DNA of 64,000 bases from Pseudomonadales bacterium (GCA_016779565.1 JADHNJ010000003.1:23570-87569), one strand, 5' to 3'. Positions 27,211-36,511 are shown, counted from the first letter of the stretch. Notes: generated by a model not told the origin, from the sequence alone. Made by a program: numbers and translations.

Positions 27211-27864
27211 TTGAGACTGGCAATTTTTGATCTGGATGAAACCCTAATTGCGGGCGACAGTGACCACGCCTGGGGGGCTTTTCTTGTCTCAAAAGGTCTG
27301 GTCGATGACCAGACCTTCCGAATTCAGAATGACAAATTCTACCAACAATACCGAGAGGGATGCCTCGACGTCGAAGCCTACCTTACCTTCGCTTGTGCGC
27401 CGCTGGCGCAGATGTCGGATGCGACGCTCTCGTCTCTCCATGCCGAATTCATGCAGACCATCATCGAACCGTTGATGCTGCCAAAAGCCTCAGCCTTGGT
27501 GGCTGACCATCAAAAAGCCGGCGATTACGTGATGGTCATCACCGCGACCCTTGATGTGATTACTCGGCCAATCGTTCATGCGCTTGGCATCGAAACCCTG
27601 CTTGCGCCGATTGCAGAACACGACGGCGCGCGCTATACCGGTCGGGTAGTCGGTATCCCAACGCTCGGTCAAGGTAAGGTCGATCGTCTGGCACTATGGC
27701 TTGAAACTCAGCCCCTAACCCTCGCAGATAGCACGTTTTACTCTGATAGTCGCAACGATATTCCACTGCTCAGCAAAGTAGACCATCCTGTCTGTGTTGA
27801 TCCCGACCCGGTTCTGCTCGCGCATGCTGAGGCGCTTCAATGGCCAGTCATCAGCTTGCGATAG
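27211..27864 (+). CDS. HAD-IB family hydrolase (SerB-like)
   Basis: HAD-superfamily phosphatase of subclass IB, the type found beside rppH-ptsP in Pseudomonas. Motif I is FDLDETLIAGDSDHAWG (nucleophile Asp in DLDET), motif II MVITAT, motif III lysine in GQGKVDRL, and motif IV YSDSRNDIPLL. The track ORF starts at ATG 27148, which adds 21 unconserved residues. The TTG at 27211 is preceded by GGAGG at a 5-base spacing and starts at the conserved LRLAIFDLDETL, giving 217 aa. Substrate is unknown; a phosphoserine or other small phosphomonoester is plausible. Confidence 0.85.
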   Translation: MRLAIFDLDETLIAGDSDHAWGAFLVSKGLVDDQTFRIQNDKFYQQYREGCLDVEAYLTFACAPLAQMSDATLSSLHAEFMQTIIEPLMLPKASALVADHQKAGDYVMVITATLDVITRPIVHALGIETLLAPIAEHDGARYTGRVVGIPTLGQGKVDRLALWLETQPLTLADSTFYSDSRNDIPLLSKVDHPVCVDPDPVLLAHAEALQWPVISLR

Positions 27865-27869
27865 CGGCC

Positions 27870-29339
27870 CTAAGCTGGCTGGGTCTTCAGCCAAGCCAAA
27901 TCTAAATCTCTTGCGGCTTTCACATCATCAAGCCGCGTCACAGGCAAAGTATGCGGTGCCGACGTGACTTGATCAGGGGTGTTCACAATCTCATCCGCTA
28001 TGGCTGCCATTGCCGCTACAAAACCATCGATTTCAGCTTTAGATTCGGTTTCTGTCGGCTCTATTAGCAAACATTCTGGGACGAGCAGCGGGAAATAGGT
28101 TGTTGGCGCATGCACCCCATAGTCCAATAGACGCTTGGCCACATCCATCGCGGTCACGTGGTGGTGCTTCGCCTGCTTTGCCAAGGTAATGATAAACTCG
28201 TGCGTCGCCCGACGTGTCGGATACGCCAAATCAAAACCTGCTTCTGTCAAACGCTTAGCCATGTAATTGGCGTTCAAGGTTGCGTAGGCACCGACGCGCT
28301 GCATGCCCTCGCCACCTAACAAGCGGGCATAGGCATAAGCCCTTAACAAAATACCCGCGTTACCCATAAAACCTGACAATCGACCAATGGTATCGGGCAG
28401 ATCCCGCTTGTCTAGCCATCGGAAGGTCCCAGATTCGGTCTGTCCGACCGTCGGCGTTGGCAAGAAAGGTAGTAAGCGTTCGCCAACCCCCACAGGTCCA
28501 GAGCCCGGGCCACCACCCCCATGGGGGGTCGCGAAGGTTTTATGTAAATTCATATGCAAAACATCAAAACCCATATCCCCTGGTCTAACCTTACCTAAGA
28601 TGGCATTCAAGTTAGCACCATCGTAGTAAAGCAGTCCGCCCGCCTCGTGGACGGTCTCTGCGATTGCCGCAATTTGCCTTTCAAACACGCCACAGGTCGA
28701 CGGGTTGGTCATCATTAGACCCGCCGTGCGTGGACCGACAGCTGCTTGTAACGCCGCGAGGTCCACATCCCCCTCTGGGGTGACCGGGATTTCACGAACC
28801 ACAAAACCACACATCACGGCAGTTGCTGGATTTGTTCCATGAGCCGCCTCAGGCACTAAAATCTCGACCCGATCGTGATCGCCTCGTTTTTGATGGTAGG
28901 CACGGATCATCGCGACCCCAGCAAACTCCCCTTGCGCGCCTGCCATCGGTGTTAAAGAGACTGCTTTCATACCCGTTAGGGCCTGCAAATAGGTTTGAAG
29001 TTCATAAAGGCAAGCGAGATAACCTTGGCTTTGCGCTTCGGGCGCTAAGGGATGGCGTTTTAGAAACCCTGGCTGACTCGCTGCCGCAGCTGCGCCCCTG
29101 GGGTTGTACTTCATAGTGCAGGACCCTAAAGGATAAAACTGCCTGTCGATGGCAAAGTTTTTTGCCGACAAGTTCGTGTAATGACGAACGACTTCAAGCT
29201 CTGACACCTCTGGCAACCCGGCAGGAGAATGGCGTAAGTGCTCTCCCAAATCATCGCCTAGGTCTAGCCCTAAACCTTTTGAAGAAACATGCTGCGCAGC
29301 AGCACGGCGGCCTGACCGACTTCGTTCAAAAATTAACAT
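27870..29339 (-). CDS. gcvPB: Glycine dehydrogenase (decarboxylating) subunit 2, PLP-binding half of P protein
   Basis: C-terminal half of the glycine cleavage P protein, which decarboxylates glycine and passes aminomethyl to the lipoyl arm of GcvH. The PLP lysine is in [16 protein letters not shown], and [14 protein letters not shown] near residue 70 is the family start block. The 489-aa length matches the two-subunit (alpha2beta2) enzyme of Bacillus and many other bacteria, not the fused roughly 950-aa GcvP of E. coli and Pseudomonas. Its start overlaps the gcvPA stop by 7 bp, consistent with coupled, equal synthesis. It is the last gene of the gcv operon. Confidence 0.95.
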   Translation of the reverse strand: MLIFERSRSGRRAAAQHVSSKGLGLDLGDDLGEHLRHSPAGLPEVSELEVVRHYTNLSAKNFAIDRQFYPLGSCTMKYNPRGAAAAASQPGFLKRHPLAPEAQSQGYLACLYELQTYLQALTGMKAVSLTPMAGAQGEFAGVAMIRAYHQKRGDHDRVEILVPEAAHGTNPATAVMCGFVVREIPVTPEGDVDLAALQAAVGPRTAGLMMTNPSTCGVFERQIAAIAETVHEAGGLLYYDGANLNAILGKVRPGDMGFDVLHMNLHKTFATPHGGGGPGSGPVGVGERLLPFLPTPTVGQTESGTFRWLDKRDLPDTIGRLSGFMGNAGILLRAYAYARLLGGEGMQRVGAYATLNANYMAKRLTEAGFDLAYPTRRATHEFIITLAKQAKHHHVTAMDVAKRLLDYGVHAPTTYFPLLVPECLLIEPTETESKAEIDGFVAAMAAIADEIVNTPDQVTSAPHTLPVTRLDDVKAARDLDLAWLKTQPA

Positions 29340-30703
29340 GTTGATTTTATCGCCTCTATTGCGTTGGCCAGATGGGTCACGAAGTGATCGATATCATCAC
29401 TGGTTTTGGTTTCGGTCACATTGACGAGCAAACAATTTGCCATGGGTGCCCAAAGCGCCCCCAAAGCAAGCCCGGGTAATATGCCCTCATTGGCCATTAG
29501 GTTGACCACATCTGCTGCCGGCACCGGCAGCTGCAGCACTTGCTCATGAAATACTGGGCCTGAAAATCGTCTTGACACGCCCTCAATCTGGCCTGCGGCA
29601 GCGACCAGTTGATTGATTCCCGCGTGAGACTTTAGAGCCACTTGTCTCAATCCCTCATCGCCCAATAAGCTCAAATACAGCGTCGCTGCAGTCACTAATA
29701 AGCCCTGGTTGGTACAGATATTAGAGGTGGCCTTACCTCGGCGAATATGCTGTTCCCTAGCTTGTAAGGTTAAGGCGTAGCCCGGCTGGCCTGTTTGATC
29801 TACCGTTCTTCCAATGATTCTCCCAGGCATTTGCCGAACATAAGCCTTTCGGCAACACATGAACCCAAGATAAGGCCCGCCCGAGGCCAACGGGATCCCC
29901 AATGGCTGTCCCTCACCAACGGCGATATCAGCACCCGATGCCCCCCATTGGCCCGGGGGCTTAAGCAACGCAAGCGCGGTTGGATTTACCACGCCAATGA
30001 CCAACGCCCCCGCCGCCGCCGCTGCATCCGTCAACGCGTCGACAGGGTCTAGCCCACCAAAAAAGTTTGGATAACTCACTACTAGCGCCGCGGCTTCAGA
30101 CAGCTGAGGCGCGCAATCTGTTGGAATGGTGCCCGTCTGTTCATCAGGCTCCAACACCTCAAGAACCAGACCTTGGTTGCTGACGATTGCCTCACAAACG
30201 GCGATATAATGCGGGTTCAGATTACCTGCAACGACAATACGCTTACTCTTATTGGTCTTGTTGGCCCGCACCGCCATCAACATGGCCTCTGCAAGCGCTG
30301 TTGCCCCATCGTAAACCGAGGCATTAGCGACATCTAAGGCTGTCAGCCGAGCTATCATTGTTTGAAATTCGTAGATGAGCTGCAACGTACCCTGAGAGGC
30401 TTCTGCTTGATACGGCGTGTAGGCGGTTAAAAATTCGCCTCGGTTCGTTAGATCCCAAACCGCAGCTGGAATATGATGCTCGTAAGCACCTGCCCCTAAA
30501 AAACTCAAAGACATCTCGTCTTGCTTTGCCCGTCGCTGCATTAATTGCATCAGCGCCATCTCAGAAATGCCCTCCGGCATTTCAGGCGGCAATGAAGCGC
30601 GAAGCGACATTGGGACTTCGTCGAACAACGCGTCAATGGTCGTGACACCAATCGCCTCGAGCATCTCATCTCGCTCGGCGTCAGTGTGGGGAATAAAGGG
30701 CAT
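29333..30703 (-). CDS. gcvPA: Glycine dehydrogenase (decarboxylating) subunit 1
   Basis: N-terminal half of the split P protein; forms the heterotetramer with GcvPB and shapes the active site without binding PLP itself. It starts [15 protein letters not shown] and carries [15 protein letters not shown] and [22 protein letters not shown], the standard GcvPA blocks. The 456-aa length is typical (B. subtilis 448). It follows gcvH by 21 bp and overlaps gcvPB. Confidence 0.95.
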   Translation of the reverse strand: MPFIPHTDAERDEMLEAIGVTTIDALFDEVPMSLRASLPPEMPEGISEMALMQLMQRRAKQDEMSLSFLGAGAYEHHIPAAVWDLTNRGEFLTAYTPYQAEASQGTLQLIYEFQTMIARLTALDVANASVYDGATALAEAMLMAVRANKTNKSKRIVVAGNLNPHYIAVCEAIVSNQGLVLEVLEPDEQTGTIPTDCAPQLSEAAALVVSYPNFFGGLDPVDALTDAAAAAGALVIGVVNPTALALLKPPGQWGASGADIAVGEGQPLGIPLASGGPYLGFMCCRKAYVRQMPGRIIGRTVDQTGQPGYALTLQAREQHIRRGKATSNICTNQGLLVTAATLYLSLLGDEGLRQVALKSHAGINQLVAAAGQIEGVSRRFSGPVFHEQVLQLPVPAADVVNLMANEGILPGLALGALWAPMANCLLVNVTETKTSDDIDHFVTHLANAIEAIKSTC

Positions 30704-30724
30704 ACGTTACCTCATTAAAGCTGG

Positions 30725-31120
30725 TTAGTGCGTCTCATCGTCGCACAGAGCCTGATACGCATCTGGCGACAAAAGCGATTCAATACTGCTTGGGTCGTCC
30801 GGCGTCAGCCTAACGAACCAGCCTGCATCATAGGGAGAGTCATTTACGGTTTCAGGCGCGTCCTCGAGCGCCGAATTGCAGGCAACAACAACCCCGGAGA
30901 CAGGCGCATAAATATCGGAGGCGGCTTTCACCGATTCAACGACTGCCATTTCGCTGCCTTGTACAAACGACGTACCAATCTCTGGCAATTCGACAAAAAC
31001 CACATCACCTAGTGCGTCCTGCGCGTGATCACTGATGCCAACAACCACTGAGCCATCTGCTTCAAGCTTGACCCATTCATGGGTTGCCAAGTAACGAACA
31101 TCGTCTCGTACTTCCGCCAT
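30725..31120 (-). CDS. gcvH: Glycine cleavage system H protein
   Basis: Lipoyl carrier that shuttles the aminomethyl group between P, T and L proteins. The lipoylated lysine is in MAVVESVKAASDIYAPVSG at about residue 65. The track ORF begins 32 codons too early, reaching into gcvT. The ATG at 31120 has a GAGAGGA ribosome binding site and gives 131 aa, as in E. coli (129). Order is gcvT-gcvH-gcvPA-gcvPB; the L protein (lipoamide dehydrogenase) is not in the window. Confidence 0.96.
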   Translation of the reverse strand: MAEVRDDVRYLATHEWVKLEADGSVVVGISDHAQDALGDVVFVELPEIGTSFVQGSEMAVVESVKAASDIYAPVSGVVVACNSALEDAPETVNDSPYDAGWFVRLTPDDPSSIESLLSPDAYQALCDDETH

Positions 31121-31175
31121 TATGAAATCCTCTCTGTATGAATAATTAACCCGCCTGTTCTGGTGGCTCGGCCGT

Positions 31176-32264
31176 TCAGACCAAGGGTTTGAAGCAGGCC
31201 TTGCCACGACGAACAAACGGCAACGTCACTCCGAGCACGGGCATTTCTCGGCCACGTATCACCGCCAAAAGCGGGGCTTTTAGTTCGTTGGCGCCTTCAA
31301 TACGGGCAAAGCCAATACCGCGTTGCAAACTGGGTGAAAACGCGCCGCTGGTAATAACACCCACTTCCCTGCCGCCACTGACGATGGGATGACCTGCACG
31401 CAACACCCCTCGATCTGTCATTACCACTCCAATTAGGCGGCGGTCTCCGCCCGCCTCTTTTTCTGCCAGCAGAGCTTTTTCTCCAATGAAATCCCGGCCA
31501 TTATGCACAACCGTCCAGGAGAGATTGCATGCGCTGGGCGTTACCTGCTCATCCATATCGCTCCCATAGAGATTCAACCCTGCTTCTAGTCGCAGGGTAT
31601 CTCTAGCACCCAATCCAGCGGGCTTAACGCCAAGCGCCCGCAACCGATCCCACAGGGCACAGGCAGCATCGGCGGCCAAGATAAGCTCTGCTCCTAACTC
31701 GCCGGTATAGCCAGTGCGCGCAATCATATCTTGTCCCGAGAAGGCACATTCAAAGGGCTTTAACTCGGCCAAAGCATGCGCTTGATGAGGGGTTAATGCT
31801 GTTCCAAGCAGATCCATGGCTTTTGGACCTTGTACCGCAAGTATTGCTAAGTGAGGCGCCTCCTCTACCAACACATCAAAGCCAGCAGCAGCGGTCTGCA
31901 ACCAAACCAGATCCTTTTCCCGAGTGCCACAATTAACCACTAGACGGTAGCCGTCGGGGCCTCGATAGACCATCAAATCATCAATGATGCCTCCGCGCTC
32001 ATCTAGCATCGCGGAATAAAGCGCCTGGCCGACTCGAGAGAGTTTTACAACATCGTTGGCGAGCAAATGCCTCAAAAAAGTCGTTGCATCCTTGCCCGTG
32101 ACATCAATCACTGTCATATGAGAGACGTCAAACACACCAGCATGCTGTCGAACGGCGATGTGTTCCTCTATCTGCGAACCATAATGGATGGGCATCTGCC
32201 AGCCGCTGAAATCAACCATTTTACCGCCAGCATCTATATGGCTAGCATAAAGACAGGTCTGCAT
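31176..32264 (-). CDS. gcvT: Aminomethyltransferase (glycine cleavage T protein)
   Basis: Transfers the methylene group from aminomethyl-GcvH to tetrahydrofolate, releasing ammonia. The start VDFSGWQMPIHYGSQIEEH contains the folate-site Asp region, and FDVSHMTVIDVTGKDA follows. GYTGELGAELIL and the C-terminal RGVLRAGHPI block complete the fold. It is 362 aa and the first gene of the operon. A TACAAT about 40 bp upstream of the ATG on the minus strand is a possible -10 box. The 99 bp before it do not show a tandem glycine riboswitch that I can recognise. Confidence 0.95.
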   Translation of the reverse strand: MQTCLYASHIDAGGKMVDFSGWQMPIHYGSQIEEHIAVRQHAGVFDVSHMTVIDVTGKDATTFLRHLLANDVVKLSRVGQALYSAMLDERGGIIDDLMVYRGPDGYRLVVNCGTREKDLVWLQTAAAGFDVLVEEAPHLAILAVQGPKAMDLLGTALTPHQAHALAELKPFECAFSGQDMIARTGYTGELGAELILAADAACALWDRLRALGVKPAGLGARDTLRLEAGLNLYGSDMDEQVTPSACNLSWTVVHNGRDFIGEKALLAEKEAGGDRRLIGVVMTDRGVLRAGHPIVSGGREVGVITSGAFSPSLQRGIGFARIEGANELKAPLLAVIRGREMPVLGVTLPFVRRGKACFKPLV

Positions 32265-32363
32265 CTTCTAGATTCACCGTTCGGGAAAACCTTATTGTAC
32301 CCAAGTTATCTAATCAGCGAATCGAATCTCTATCAGCTTAATCAATAATTTTATTCATGTACG

Positions 32364-33542
32364 TCACAGCTCTCCTGCCGCAGCCAAACTCAACACTTGC
32401 TTTAGCGCTGTTTGAGAATCAATCCGTCTGAGCGCCGCATTGCGAAACCATCGGAGGAGGGGGCCAGGCGGATCAAACAAACGCTTGGTCAGATCTGTCA
32501 CCGCTGTCATCCGCCAATTAATAAGTCGCCTGCGTTGCTGATAATCAGCGAGTATTGAGGATAGCGTCAGATCCGTTGCATAGTGCAATTGATCAATGAG
32601 CTCTGACAGTGCCGCCACATCAGCGAACCCCAGATTAACACCCTGACCGGCTAGTGGATGAATGCTGTGGGCGGCATCGCCAATCAGGACCGTCGAATCT
32701 TTGACATAATGTTTGGCATGACGCTGGAACAATGGAAAACTTTGACGGGGGCCCACCCCTCGAACGGGGCCAACCTCATGCTCGCAAGCTTGATTAATCA
32801 AACTTGCGAACCGAGCGTCACCGTCAGCCAGTCGTTGGTCAGCGCAGGTTGAGGACCACACCAAAACGCATTGGTCGACCTCCGGCAAGGGCAGTAATGC
32901 CATCGGCCCCTCTCTGGTAAAAGCTTGCCGAGCAATGCCTTCATGAGGCTTGTGTAATTGTACCGTTGCCACGAGCGCCGTCTGGTCATAGGGCCAATCG
33001 ATGGTCCTGATACCAAGCAACTCTCGGGTTCTAGAATTGGCGCCATCGGCGCCGATGAGTAGCGGCGCCGATATCTCCGCGCCAGAGGTAAGTCTAACTG
33101 AGACCTCACCCTCGGACTGGATAATATCCGTAATACCCGTCTGCCATTGAATAGGGTCGATCTCACTAGTGGCGGCGCTCCTCACCGCCTCGTCAAGCCC
33201 CTGAATCAGTCGGTGATTTTCAATAATGTAGCCACTGGCGGGCAGCGATGCCTCGGCGGAGCCATCGGCATCCCAGATTTTCATCCCCCGTAGCGCACTC
33301 CCAGCACCTTCAAAAAATGATTGCGGAAGACCGATTCGGGACAAAAACCGAACGGACCCGGCGTTTATCGCGCTGACTCTGGCTGATCGCTCGCCGTTGG
33401 AGATAAAGTTATCCGGTGCCCCTTGTGGTCCTTGAGATTGATCGAACACCTGTCCACGCAGCCCTTGACGCGACAGCGCGAGTGCGGCCGAGAGCCCCAC
33501 CATGCCCGCTCCGATCACGATGAAGTCAAACTTGTTTGTCAT
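32364..33542 (-). CDS. UbiH/UbiF/UbiI-family FAD-dependent hydroxylase (ubiquinone biosynthesis)
   Basis: Flavoprotein monooxygenase that hydroxylates the ubiquinone ring. The dinucleotide fold is VIGAGMVGLSAALALSRQG at the N-terminus, LIGADGANSRTRE in the middle, and the second FAD motif GDAAHSIHPLAGQGVNLGFADV near 290. The 392-aa length is normal. In E. coli and Pseudomonas this locus reads ygfB-pepP-ubiH-ubiI; here only one hydroxylase follows ygfB and pepP is absent. It sits upstream of the gcv operon where ubiI (visC) lies in E. coli, so UbiI is likeliest, but UbiH cannot be excluded. Confidence 0.88.
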   Translation of the reverse strand: MTNKFDFIVIGAGMVGLSAALALSRQGLRGQVFDQSQGPQGAPDNFISNGERSARVSAINAGSVRFLSRIGLPQSFFEGAGSALRGMKIWDADGSAEASLPASGYIIENHRLIQGLDEAVRSAATSEIDPIQWQTGITDIIQSEGEVSVRLTSGAEISAPLLIGADGANSRTRELLGIRTIDWPYDQTALVATVQLHKPHEGIARQAFTREGPMALLPLPEVDQCVLVWSSTCADQRLADGDARFASLINQACEHEVGPVRGVGPRQSFPLFQRHAKHYVKDSTVLIGDAAHSIHPLAGQGVNLGFADVAALSELIDQLHYATDLTLSSILADYQQRRRLINWRMTAVTDLTKRLFDPPGPLLRWFRNAALRRIDSQTALKQVLSLAAAGEL

Positions 33543-33596
33543 TCTCGGTGGACCCTCACAAATTCGCAGCCTGTTATGCCATTTCCGAAACAGCGC

Positions 33597-34121
33597 TCAT
33601 CGTGCCTTGGCGTCAGTGGCAATGGTCAACACCACAATCCGCACGTACTCAAGGATTTCAATGAAGTCGCTTTCGTTGGACTCTGACTCAGGTACTGGAT
33701 CCATCACGCCAGCAATGGCTGCCAAGTCAGCGAGCATTTCCTGATAGTCGGGTTGATCGATAATGTGCCTAGCCGAATCCGCCAGGGCCAATCCTCTAAG
33801 AAAGCCACTACACCAGCAAGTGAGCTCTGAAAATCGATCATCAATGGCAACTGAATCATCGGGTAGCTCAAGCACCAGATTAAAATCTGAATACTCATCT
33901 AAGCTTTCTACCGCAGCACGATAATGGGTTTCTGCCATTCGCAACAGCCCTGGACTCACCGCTTGTTGCGTCACACTGAGCCGATCTGCAAGCCACTGAG
34001 CACTCATCGTGAAGGCATCGGCAGGCTTGATCGCAGCCTCAGCAACCAAAAGGCCGTGAAATTCTGCCGGCCCACAATCGGTGCCCACATCCTGTAATAT
34101 CGCTGCAACCGATTCTGTCAC
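33597..34121 (-). CDS. UPF0149 (YgfB) family protein
   Basis: Cytoplasmic acidic protein of the YgfB/UPF0149 family. The family pattern is seen in FHGLLVA (FHG block), then CWCSGFLRGLALA in the second half; it is 174 aa. In Pseudomonas aeruginosa the homologue modulates antibiotic-resistance gene expression; that is known for the family, not shown here. It lies 54 bp upstream of the ubiquinone hydroxylase on the same strand and is divergent from the small coiled-coil gene and zapA, the standard gammaproteobacterial arrangement. Confidence 0.88.
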   Translation of the reverse strand: MTESVAAILQDVGTDCGPAEFHGLLVAEAAIKPADAFTMSAQWLADRLSVTQQAVSPGLLRMAETHYRAAVESLDEYSDFNLVLELPDDSVAIDDRFSELTCWCSGFLRGLALADSARHIIDQPDYQEMLADLAAIAGVMDPVPESESNESDFIEILEYVRIVVLTIATDAKAR

Positions 34122-34201
34122 GCTAACGGCCCATGTCGTTTCGAACTATTGTATTGGAAAGGTGCAAAGGAGGCGACTTTAGCTTAACCCAAGGCGGTGA
34201 A

Positions 34202-34231
34202 TTGACCTTGTGGTCTACCGCCCGATATATT
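34202..34231 (+). promoter_or_regulatory. Sigma-70 promoter of the TIGR02449-zapA unit
   Basis: TTGACC (34202-34207), an 18-bp spacer, then TATATT (34226-34231). Each hexamer differs from consensus at one position. Transcription would start near 34238, about 20 bp before the GTG start at 34257. Confidence 0.75.
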
Positions 34232-34256
34232 ACCTACCTGAGATAAGGAAATTGAC

Positions 34257-34454
34257 GTGAGCCAAATCGAACTCGAATCAAAATTGGATATGCTCACGGA
34301 GCTGTGTGAGGCCCTCATCGCCGAACGCCAACAACTGGCTACCGAAAATCAAAAACTCCATCAGGAAAGAGCGCAGCTTTTAGCGCGCAATGTTGCCGTC
34401 AAAAGTAAAGTCGAAGCTATGATTCTGCGGCTTAAGTCTTTGGAGCAAGAATAG
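34257..34454 (+). CDS. Small coiled-coil protein, TIGR02449 family
   Basis: A 65-aa, almost wholly helical protein with heptad-like Leu spacing (LDMLTELCEALIAERQQL) and an E/K/Q-rich surface, matching the TIGR02449 small protein regularly found just before zapA in gammaproteobacteria. It starts at GTG with AAGGAA about six bases upstream. It ends one base before zapA, so the two are co-translated. A cell-division accessory role is inferred from context only. Confidence 0.85.
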   Translation: MSQIELESKLDMLTELCEALIAERQQLATENQKLHQERAQLLARNVAVKSKVEAMILRLKSLEQE

Positions 34455-34455
34455 T

Positions 34456-34776
34456 ATGGCTACAACCGAAACCATCACTGTCTCTATTTTTGACAAGGAT
34501 TATCAGGTCAGCTGCCCTCCTCAAGAGGTTCAAGCCCTCCGGGACTCCGCCTTTTTTTTGGATCAAAAAATGCGAGAAATTAAACAGTCCGGCAGCGTCC
34601 TCGGACTTGATCGGCTGGCTGTCATGGCGGCACTAAATATCTCTAATGAGCTCTTGTCTTCCAATTTGGCGCAGCAAGAAACGGCCTCCTCCCTGGCCGC
34701 TCACGCGACTGAGCTCGAGCGAAGCCGCGATAAAATTGACCATCTCATCGCATCCCTACAATCTGCTAAGTCCTAG
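34456..34776 (+). CDS. zapA: Cell division protein ZapA
   Basis: Binds and bundles FtsZ protofilaments at the Z ring. The N-terminal globular part (ITVSIFDKDYQVSCPPQE) and the long C-terminal coiled coil (about 50-106) are both clear. The 106-aa length is normal (E. coli 109). It precedes the 6S RNA gene and fau, exactly the order zapA-ssrS-ygfA seen in E. coli. Confidence 0.94.
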   Translation: MATTETITVSIFDKDYQVSCPPQEVQALRDSAFFLDQKMREIKQSGSVLGLDRLAVMAALNISNELLSSNLAQQETASSLAAHATELERSRDKIDHLIASLQSAKS

Positions 34777-34810
34777 ATAGAAATTCTTACGAGCCCTTGT
34801 CGCCGCCTGC

Positions 34811-34816
34811 TATACT
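34811..34816 (+). promoter_or_regulatory. -10 box of the 6S RNA gene
   Basis: TATACT lies 6-7 bases before the inferred 5' end of 6S RNA. No strong -35 hexamer is visible at 17 bp upstream. Confidence 0.6.
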
Positions 34817-34822
34817 CTCTGA

Positions 34823-35003
34823 CGACGCCCTGGGTTGTTTGCCAGTCGATATGTCCTCGACCCTTTATGCGACCGTTAGGGGGTCTTTTTTCGATACCTG
34901 TGCGCACATCCCTTCTGGGGGGAGCCTTCGGGTCGATAGAGACCACCGCCTTGAACCGCAGGGTTCAAGGGCCTTTCAGACAGCGGCAATTTGGGGTGTC
35001 GCT
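34823..35003 (+). ncRNA. ssrS: 6S RNA (regulator of sigma-70 RNA polymerase)
   Basis: 6S RNA mimics an open promoter and sequesters sigma-70 holoenzyme in stationary phase. Four things support it: position between zapA and fau; a terminal stem formed by CGACGCCC at the 5' end and GGGTGTCG at the 3' end; the conserved 3' hairpin CCTTGAACC-GCA-GGTTCAAGG, almost identical to E. coli 6S; and a TATACT box just upstream. The inferred length of about 180 nt fits the family (E. coli 184). Ends are approximate. The ORFs the track lists here are artefacts. Confidence 0.9.
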
Positions 35004-35092
35004 TTGTTTATCTTTCAAATCACGTTGTTTGCTTTATCGCAAATACGCTGTCGTCCATTTTTTTGATTGCTGCCTAGTGATACCAACGCTCC

Positions 35093-35713
35093 ATGCTTAA
35101 AACTTTACGACAACAAATGAGAGCCAAACGCCGAAGCTTGACGAACCAAGATCAACGTCTAGCTGCACTGGGCCTTGCAGCAATCGCCGCACAAACTTCT
35201 GGCTTCGCCACTTTTCAAACAATAGCGGCGTATTGGCCTAGCGACGGCGAACTCTCACCGCTATCGCTTATTAGTCAATGTCTTAGAGCGGGCCTGCGGT
35301 GCACCTTACCTATCGTCAATCAAGACAAACGTTTAAGTTTTTCGGCGATGACCCCAACATCACGATTGCGACCGAATCGGTTCGGCATACCCGAGCCCAG
35401 CGGTTTAAAGCAAGATAGCGTGCCGCTTGAAGATCATGATCTTATTTTACTTCCTATGGTCGCTTTCGACCCTGCGGGGTACCGTTTAGGGATGGGCGGT
35501 GGCTATTACGACCGAACGCTAGCTTTGCTTGATACACCCCATCGGCCGACTTTTTGGGGTCTTGCCCACGATTTTCAGGCGGTTTCCCTCGATCCAAAAC
35601 CTTGGGATATTCCCCTCGACGGTTTCCTCACGCCGACGGGATTTCTGCCTGTGCTAGAAAGCTCGGGGCCAGCCGCGTCCGATCATCGCCATCCTGATCA
35701 GACCGCCATCTAA
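35093..35713 (+). CDS. fau: 5-formyltetrahydrofolate cyclo-ligase
   Basis: Converts 5-formyl-THF to 5,10-methenyl-THF with ATP, clearing the folate that inhibits the glycine cleavage and SHMT cycle. The ATP/substrate signature MGGGYYDRTL near 135 and LPMVAFDPAGYRLG before it are the family hallmarks. It is 206 aa. Position directly after 6S RNA matches E. coli ygfA, where read-through from ssrS occurs. It links functionally to gcvTHP and metF in this window. Confidence 0.93.
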   Translation: MLKTLRQQMRAKRRSLTNQDQRLAALGLAAIAAQTSGFATFQTIAAYWPSDGELSPLSLISQCLRAGLRCTLPIVNQDKRLSFSAMTPTSRLRPNRFGIPEPSGLKQDSVPLEDHDLILLPMVAFDPAGYRLGMGGGYYDRTLALLDTPHRPTFWGLAHDFQAVSLDPKPWDIPLDGFLTPTGFLPVLESSGPAASDHRHPDQTAI

Positions 35714-35739
35714 CCCGCTTATGAACAAGGAGTGCGCTT

Positions 35740-36276
35740 ATGGCCATACGTCCAATACTTCGGATGGGCAACCCAACCCTTAGAACCCCCGCTGCGCCTT
35801 ACCCTACCGATGAAATTGCAGGCGAAGGGTTCAGGTCCTTGATTGAAGATATGCGCGACTCCCTTGCTGCGGCTGGGGGTATTGGGCTTGCAGCACCTCA
35901 AATCGGCGTGCTCTCCCAAGTGGTGATTATAGAAATTCCTGCTGGTCCATCACGCTATGGCGCGCTCAGCGCATTAGGGTTTACGGTAATGGTAAATCCG
36001 CGGGTGACACCGCTCACTGAGGCGACACAAGGCTATTGGGAAGGTTGCCTATCAGTGCCCGGGTTAAGAGGCTTCGTGGAACGGCCTGAGCGAGTGCAAG
36101 TTGATTATATTTCAGACCAAGGTAAGGCCCTGAGTACGACCTTCGAGGGGTTTCCAGCTACCGTGGTGCAGCACGAGCTAGATCATCTTCAGGGGCAACT
36201 GTACATCGATCTGATTTCGGATCGCTCAAAACTCTCCTTCGAGGCCGAGTTTGAGCAATTTCATCAACCCGCCTGA
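35740..36276 (+). CDS. def: Peptide deformylase
   Basis: Metalloenzyme that removes the N-formyl group from nascent proteins. All three motifs are present: GIGLAAPQIG (motif 1, about residue 46), EGCLSVPG (motif 2, metal Cys) and QHELDHLQG (motif 3, HExxH). It is 178 aa, slightly longer than E. coli Def (169). The ribosome binding site AAGGAG lies 9 bases before the ATG. It is not paired with fmt, the usual partner, so it may be a second deformylase; neighbours are fau and rpiA. Confidence 0.93.
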   Translation: MAIRPILRMGNPTLRTPAAPYPTDEIAGEGFRSLIEDMRDSLAAAGGIGLAAPQIGVLSQVVIIEIPAGPSRYGALSALGFTVMVNPRVTPLTEATQGYWEGCLSVPGLRGFVERPERVQVDYISDQGKALSTTFEGFPATVVQHELDHLQGQLYIDLISDRSKLSFEAEFEQFHQPA

Positions 36277-36316
36277 ACCAAGTACTGACCCCAACCCCTG
36301 GTGCTAGGCGGTTTTA

Positions 36317-36336
36317 GCGCTGCTTTTAAGCAGCGC
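36317..36336. other. Strong short hairpin between def and rpiA
   Basis: GCGCTGCTT-TT-AAGCAGCGC is a near-perfect 9-bp inverted repeat 40 bp after def. It has no T-tract on the plus strand, so it is not a classic intrinsic terminator; it could be a 3' stability hairpin or a factor-assisted end for the def transcript. The rest of the 235-bp gap holds no recognisable gene. Confidence 0.5.
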
Positions 36337-36511
36337 GTTAGGCGATATCCTCTTAGGTGATTCCTTCATGGCCATCTGCTTCATCACGTATTCGAAGTCC
36401 TGTAGTTATCTATCCATAATCACGGTGAAATCTCGTGTCGGAACTTCTATCGTCCAAGAACATCGGCTACCCTTGAGCAACCAACGCATAGTGACCCATC
36501 AAGGCCATTAG

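Noticed and set aside
32265-32363. Possible glycine riboswitch upstream of gcvT
   Set aside because: The gap is only 99 bp and shows neither of the paired aptamer cores with their GGAGA-type motifs.
34797-35100. Two plus-strand ORFs of 77-89 aa in the zapA-fau gap
   Set aside because: They coincide with 6S RNA, whose terminal stem and conserved 3' hairpin explain the sequence.
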